A program made the position numbers and the translations under genes. From positions 310,001-374,000 of the forward strand of contig WTXG01000001.1 in NCBI GenBank assembly GCA_022496185.1: a DNA stretch of 64,000 nucleotides, given 5' to 3'. Source of the DNA: Multifurca ochricompacta. Lineage: Eukaryota; Basidiomycota; Agaricomycetes; Russulales; Russulaceae. Each line of letters starts with the position of its first letter. The first letter of the stretch is position 1. The notes under the pieces were generated by a model. That model was not told where the DNA came from. It was given only the letters and a program-made list of their open reading frames with translations, and ran no database searches. Positions 58,918-64,000 of the stretch are shown here, one piece after another.

Positions 58918-60074
58918 ATGGTGGTTACTCTTGACACACTGGAGCAATCATCCTCCCATACTCTACCTACCTTCACTCCGCCAACTACTTCAAACCATGA
59001 ATCAACCATGGGCATCGCCTCTGCCTTTCTAGATCCGCGTCCCGCTGAATCCGAAGCGCCGGGCGCATTAATTCCGCCAGAGAAGCAGCGGGATGGTCTC
59101 AGTCAGGAGCCACCAACAGCCTCATCTTCAGTCCACTTCATTGGTATCGACTACATCCCTGACTCGGCAGGCTCAAAGACAACTTCACAGCAGCAGCAGC
59201 AGCAGCAGCAGCCACTGCCTCACTCTACGCCATGGGAGTCTGCTACGTCGCCATCATCTGAAGACGAAGACAAGGTGGTGATTGGATTGTCAACATTTCA
59301 GCCAAAATCGTGCGTCGTGCCTCCCTCCCATCCACTGGGATGAGTAGACCCTACAAACTAGACTCACTCGGGAAACCCAGGCAAGTGAAGCGCGGCGTAC
59401 CGGTCTCTTCATACTACTTTGGGCCTCCGCCGCTTGACTCTGCGTACTTTACCCCACCTATGGGTCAAATTGGTGTACACCACCCGAGGGAGATTGTTCG
59501 TGTGGAACGTGACTATTCGGGGGGCGAGGTCGTGCAGTTTTCACCGACGTATCCCATGGAGTTTGAAGGTCGCGTAAGTCATTTAGTTTCATGCCATGCC
59601 ATGCCATAGCCTGCATTTTTTGCGAGCTTGTTGCTGAAATTTACATCATCGTAGATTACCCCGACACAATTCTTGGAGAGTATTAATGCTATCAACGAGA
59701 TTCTTATATCCGCCTATAGCCTGTGGCATTCGGTACTTGACAATTGCGTAGAGGTGTTCAGCTTACAGTTGTCGAGGCTCTTTCTTTCGACACACTACGA
59801 GAGGGTGCACACCCCTTTGACATTTCTTGGAGCCGTGGTGATTGACACAGCTCTTTTTTTTCAGGAGATGAACCGGTTGCAGAGACTTATTGGCGACTTT
59901 AACGGCCAGTTATTCAACCCTGTAGGTCTCAACGTGCTTTGGCCGCGAAAAGTCGGGTTCCTGTTTGTGAGTTCACTTTATATATTGTGGTCTTAATATT
60001 TTTGTTCATTTGTATTTGTCAAGCTAGAGATTGAGTACTACGTGAGCTGGCATCTCCGCTTCATTTTTGTCTAG
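58918..60074 (+). CDS. ERF4: ERF4/GOLGA7-family subunit of Ras palmitoyltransferase
   Basis: Erf4 pairs with the DHHC enzyme Erf2 to palmitoylate Ras-like proteins at the ER. Exons 58918-59573, 59655-59804, 59865-59966 and 60024-60074. The total is one base short; adding one A at the run 59303-59306 gives 319 residues and joins FQPK to IVRRASLPSTG. The N-terminus is Ser/Thr/Pro-rich with an eight-Gln run coded by CAG repeats (59188-59212). The conserved domain begins with PREIVRVERDYSGGEVVQF and continues TPTQFLESINAINEILISAY, LDNCVEVFSLQLSRLF, EMNRLQRLIGDFNGQLFNPV, GLNVLWPRKVGFLFLEIEYY, matching the Golgin A7/ERF4 family along its length. The last exon ends shortly after IEYYVSWH. Confidence 0.9.
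59188..59212 (+). repeat. CAG repeat coding poly-Gln in ERF4
   Basis: Eight consecutive CAG codons in the disordered N-terminal region of ERF4. Confidence 0.9.
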
Positions 60075-61569
60075 AAGACCCCTCTGACCGCCGCTTTCAC
60101 CCGACTCGAAATTTCCAGTGACAGGCGCTCCCCCTTTTTTGTTTTGTTTTTTTTTGTTTTTGTTTTTGTTTCATTGGTGGTGGGTGATTAGTATAGTCTA
60201 CTTTTAACTTAATACCGGCAATATAGCGACATCTGTCAATTAGAGTGACTTGCGGTGCGGGTATTGATCAAGAACAAGAAAGGATGGTGTGATCGGATGG
60301 GTTCTGTGGCCGAAGTGGTTTGATTGGTGCTTATCTTTGTAGAGCCGAGCGGGCCGAGCGGACCGAATGGAAGGTCCGATAGGATCGAAGGTAAGGTGCC
60401 AAGTGCCAAGATCAGATCAGGCTTGGTGGATCCGATCCGTTGAAAACGGGCCACATGTTTACACAGACACCAGACACAGCACAGCAGAGTGAGCGTTGAT
60501 TGTATTGTATTGTATAGAACTGGGCGTTTATAAAGTTACTCCTCGGCTGCCAGGGCTGCCAGGGCACATCAAACGTACAAAGTTTTCCCAATTAGCAGGT
60601 GCGGGGATAGAACTGGTGAATGGTGGGGAGGAGATGAAGATGTGATCCACACTCGTTACTCGAGAAGGTGGTGTGGGGTCTCAAGGAACCCACCCACTTC
60701 ATAATGTCAGGGATCAGGGACACACATAGACATATATTGCGACGGTCGCTACGCAATCAAAAATAATAATTGATAAAGAGAGATGAGAGGGGGAGCTCAG
60801 CTCGGCAAGGCAGGAAATGGAAGCTTGCGCGTCGTCTTTCGGACGGACGGCATTGCCAGGCCAGTCATCGAGTGTGAGCCGGCGGAACGGTCATTGAGGT
60901 CAAAACACGGGCCGAGAACGACACCGTTGGATTGGAACATTCGGGAAAGTGGAGTTATGTTTGCGTGTGTGTTAACTTTTATTATTTAAATTATTTAACA
61001 TTTCCATCCCATTACATTATCATCATATCATCATCATCATCATTTCGTTGTCGGTGAATTCGGGAAGGAACGGATACATGTGGAATAAAAATAATATACA
61101 TGTGGATATGATATATGATATATATAATTATTATTAGTATAATTATTTTATTAGGAACCGGACCGTTACTATCCGAGTTACGCCCTTCCTCATCCGCCCG
61201 CCACGCCGTATTTTATCCGAATTAGTACCATCCGTACCGCCGTACCGACCGACCGTAACCCACACACGCCCACGAATCCCACGAGTCCATGTCCCTCACC
61301 TCCGCCCTCGTCCGCCCCTTAAGCTTATCCCCTGCCTGCCTTGTCTCGCCTGCTCCTGCTCCTGCTCCTGCTCTTACTCCTGCCTCGCTTCGCTTTCTGC
61401 TTCTTGACTTACCTTACCTTCCACTTACACCTACGCCTTTCTCCTTCTTGAACGTGGTCATCATATAGGTCATTCCCCCCACCCGTACACTCTTTTCTTT
61501 TCTTACTCAGCTTTATCCTTGTCCCATCTTTATATCCTTCATCTCATACTCCCCCGTTCTTGGTAAGCT
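60075..61569. other. Intergenic gap upstream of the bZIP gene
   Basis: This is 1.5 kb without a recognisable gene. It contains T/G runs (60135-60175), a CTGCCAGGG duplication near 60548, TCATCA repeats near 61020-61045, an AT-rich block at about 61085-61155, and GCTCCT repeats near 61350. The last 250 bp are C/T-rich, as expected of the promoter and leader of the downstream gene. Confidence 0.5.
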
Positions 61570-63551
61570 ATGGATTATAACACTACCACTTCTCCACTCT
61601 GGGATTTCTCCCAGTCTCCCTCCACTTTCTCCCAATTAGCAGACAACGACTTTCTGGCCCTTCTTCAGAGGCAGTTCAACCCAGATCTTTCTCCTAGTAA
61701 CACCTACACAATACCCCATGACGGTGTTGATCCTTCGAAGATCACCAATTTACCAACTCCAGCTCCTCCCCCACCATTGAGTGACGACAGTAGCCCCAGC
61801 CCTCCTAGCACCAACGATCTTCTTTCCTCCTCTCGTCGTCAGTCAACCAACAGCGCCAATGAACAAGAATCTCACGAGCTCAAGCGCAAGGCGAGTGATG
61901 ATGCTTTGGAAGATGAGAATGGTCAAAAGTCATGTGTGTCTCCCTTTGAATTCATTTCACGCAGCTGCTAAAGCTTTCCTCAGCTAAAAAAGCTTCTTCA
62001 CGTCGAAAGTCTTCAGGCAATCCATCTCAGGTGAGCGTAACCTCTGATTTGTAATCGGGGGGTTTTTTTTTTGGGTCGTTGGTGGCCGAGACTCATCTCC
62101 ATTCAGGATGAGTCCCGTTTATTAAAACGTAAAGAACAAAACCGCGCAGCCCAGCGTGCATTCAGGGAGCGTAAGGAGAAGCATGTCAAGGATGTGAGTT
62201 TCCCCTATATCTGAGACTGACTTTCTTTCTCACTCTTTTTCCCAGTTAGAGGATAAGGTTGCTGAGCTTGAAGCGAAGAATTTGAGTGCAGAGACTGAAA
62301 ATCAGCATCTAAAGGAGCTTCTTAAACGTCTCCAAGATGAGAACGTTTCTCTTAAAAGTACGGCCTTTACCTTCTCCGTACCTCGGAATGGTGAACCCGG
62401 CGAGAGGGCCTTCAGCGATAATGTCTCATCATTTACCTCCCCACAATCTTCCGTTTTTACTTCGACGAACCACCTTCCATCACCCCCATCGTCTGGGCCA
62501 ACAAAGGCTGCCTCGCCACAGTCATCCTCATTAGACACCCCCTCTGCCTTCCCCGGAGATATCGACTTTGGTTCTCTCACCCCTCTGGACTCGTCAACGA
62601 TGAATTTGCTTGATGACTCAGATACTATTATGTCTTACGACTTTGGCTATGGTCAATTTGTCCCGTCAAAGACGCCTTACAAGACCATTGCCAGCAACCC
62701 CATGTTCATGTCCTTTGCCGATCCCAGTCCCCTAGAGAGCACGCTCACCTCAAAAGGTTCAGCTCAGTCACCAAGTTCGAATAGCAGTAGTCCGTACGAA
62801 TTGACTTTTGGGCAATGGACAGGCCAAACGTCTACGCGCGAGGGAAACAATCACGCTGGCTCTCTCGATGAACTTTTTGGTGGCCATATCTTCGGCGCCC
62901 AGTCCCCCATTAATTTCAGTGTCCTGATGAAAAGCCCAGCGACTTCACCCATCAGCCCGGTGACATCAGCCATGAGTCCAGTCACTCATCAATCCGTACA
63001 TACCCCCCCTGCTGGCTCCAGCTCCAATTCTAGTCCTACATATGAATCCTCAAGTGGGTCATCACCGGCCGCTGGTTCGTGCGGCAACGCAGACACATGT
63101 CCGAAAACAAGGGCCCAGTTGGAGCAGCACATCCAGGCAGCTGGCAGCTCGATTTTCGCACCCCCACCTCCTCAAGAGAAAGATCTGCGGACCCCAATAT
63201 TCAGGGCGCCAGCTGGCGCGGATGGCCCGATGATTATGTGCAAGGGCGCAACTTTTCCGATGACAGAGAAGAGCGATAAAAACGTTGAAGTGCTTACTGC
63301 ATGGAGGAGCATCACTTCGCATCCACATTTTAAGGCCAGTGTGAGTGGTTTGTCACACACCTCGAGTCTGGTTCCTTCGTGACTCATGACTTTTGTTTAC
63401 GCTGCTAAAGAATATTGACATCAACGAGCTCTGTTCCGAATTCACTGATAAAGCCCGCTGCGATGGGACGAAGGTCGTACTCGATCCACAGGGCGTCAGT
63501 TCTATTTTGGAAAAGTTGACGACAAGACTGAACTCGAGCCCAAGCTCATAA
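61570..63551 (+). CDS. YAP1: bZIP transcription factor of the Yap1/Pap1 (AP-1-like) oxidative-stress family
   Basis: Yap1/Pap1 factors enter the nucleus after oxidation of cysteines that mask a nuclear export signal, and turn on antioxidant genes. Exons 61570-61933, 61984-62030, 62107-62193, 62246-63340 and 63411-63551 give 577 residues. The basic region and zipper lie at about 140-215 (RKEQNRAAQRAFRERKEKHV, then LEDKVAELEAKNLSAETENQ), with the fungal Yap N-x-x-A-Q-x-x-F-R signature. A long Ser/Pro-rich activation region follows. A central CGNADTCPK may be the n-CRD equivalent, and the C-terminal INELCSEFTDKARCDGTKVV is the classic c-CRD of the PAP1 domain with the export-signal-like segment. 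The third exon encodes almost exactly the basic region. Confidence is high. Confidence 0.93.
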
Positions 63552-64000
63552 TAGTAAATTATGTGTTGATACTGCGGTCTCAGCCTGGGCCAGTCATTGC
63601 TTCGTCCCTCCCTCACACACTGTTGTACCTTTGTCACATCAATCCCTCCTGTATCAGTATCAGTATCTCCTCGCATCATCTGTCGCTTATCCTTTTCCTT
63701 TGTTTATAATCCTCTAATTTTGCGTTTTCCCCTGGTTGTGTATTTCAGATGGGCATGATTGAGATTGAGCAGCGTGTCCGCGTCCATGTCACCTCTCCCT
63801 GTCTGTTGTTTGCTGTCAGTCGCAACGCCAGTATTTTTGTTGTATCAGCTATTTGGTCATCTGTCACGTTTCCAGGTTTGTGAAAAACATTTTAAGAATT
63901 ATCAGATATTCTCCAGTAAGTCACCGTATCACTACAAAACGATCCAGCAAGAGTGCTGTATTACCATCACCAAGAAAGGTAGGTAGGTAATTGGTATTCC
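63552..64000. other. 3' flank of the bZIP gene
   Basis: This is 449 bp to the window end. ORFs here have no recognisable similarity; it is probably 3' UTR and intergenic DNA. Confidence 0.45.

Overview
The window is nuclear DNA of a filamentous basidiomycete, most likely an agaricomycete. The genes are broken by many short introns (mostly 45-70 nt, GT-AG, with pyrimidine-rich ends and CTNA-like branch sites). The products are typical fungal orthologues, and several are characteristic of basidiomycetes: mitochondrial ClpP, an ADAM-type metalloprotease, a copper-fist regulator and a Pap1/Yap1 bZIP factor. I cannot name the genus from sequence alone.

Layout from left to right: the 3' end of a predicted FAD-binding oxidoreductase; proteasome chaperone UMP1; GID ubiquitin-ligase subunit GID1/VID30; Fe-S carrier ISA1; copper-fist regulator; a UBE2W-type ubiquitin-conjugating enzyme; porphobilinogen deaminase HEM3; Fe-S scaffold NFU1; ALG1 mannosyltransferase; a rhodanese-tyrosine phosphatase; ribosome-maturation factor SDO1; BAR-SH3 protein RVS167; SWI/SNF-RSC ATPase STH1; Ku80; an MFS transporter; an F-box-like protein; an unknown protein; chorismate synthase ARO2; a SAP30-like subunit; a secreted protein of unknown function; an ADAM metalloprotease; ClpP; nuclear-envelope protein BRL1; a SERF/4F5 protein; the corepressor CYC8/SSN6; palmitoyltransferase subunit ERF4; and a YAP1/PAP1 bZIP factor. 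Gene density is high except for three gaps (14.5-16.4, 49.6-54.8 and 60.1-61.6 kb) that hold only simple repeats and base-skewed tracts.

Many neighbours are divergent pairs sharing 150-370 bp of upstream DNA: UMP1/GID1, ISA1/copper-fist, NFU1/ALG1, SDO1/RVS167, STH1/Ku80, ARO2/SAP30 and ClpP/BRL1. Others converge, with ADAM and ClpP only tens of bases apart. The first 12 kb groups metal and cofactor genes (Fe-S, copper sensing, haem), which may or may not mean co-regulation.

I found no transposon, CRISPR array, virus, secondary-metabolite cluster, tRNA or rRNA, and no obviously new multi-gene system. The notable points are structural. There are many microexons, including two of 6 nt; one supplies the last zinc-binding His of the ADAM protease. 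One intron is GC-AG. Eight or more reading-frame breaks each need exactly one extra base, often in a homopolymer, which points to residual assembly deletions rather than pseudogenes. Exon models were built by hand from translated similarity, and phases sum correctly for every complete multi-exon gene once those single bases are allowed for.
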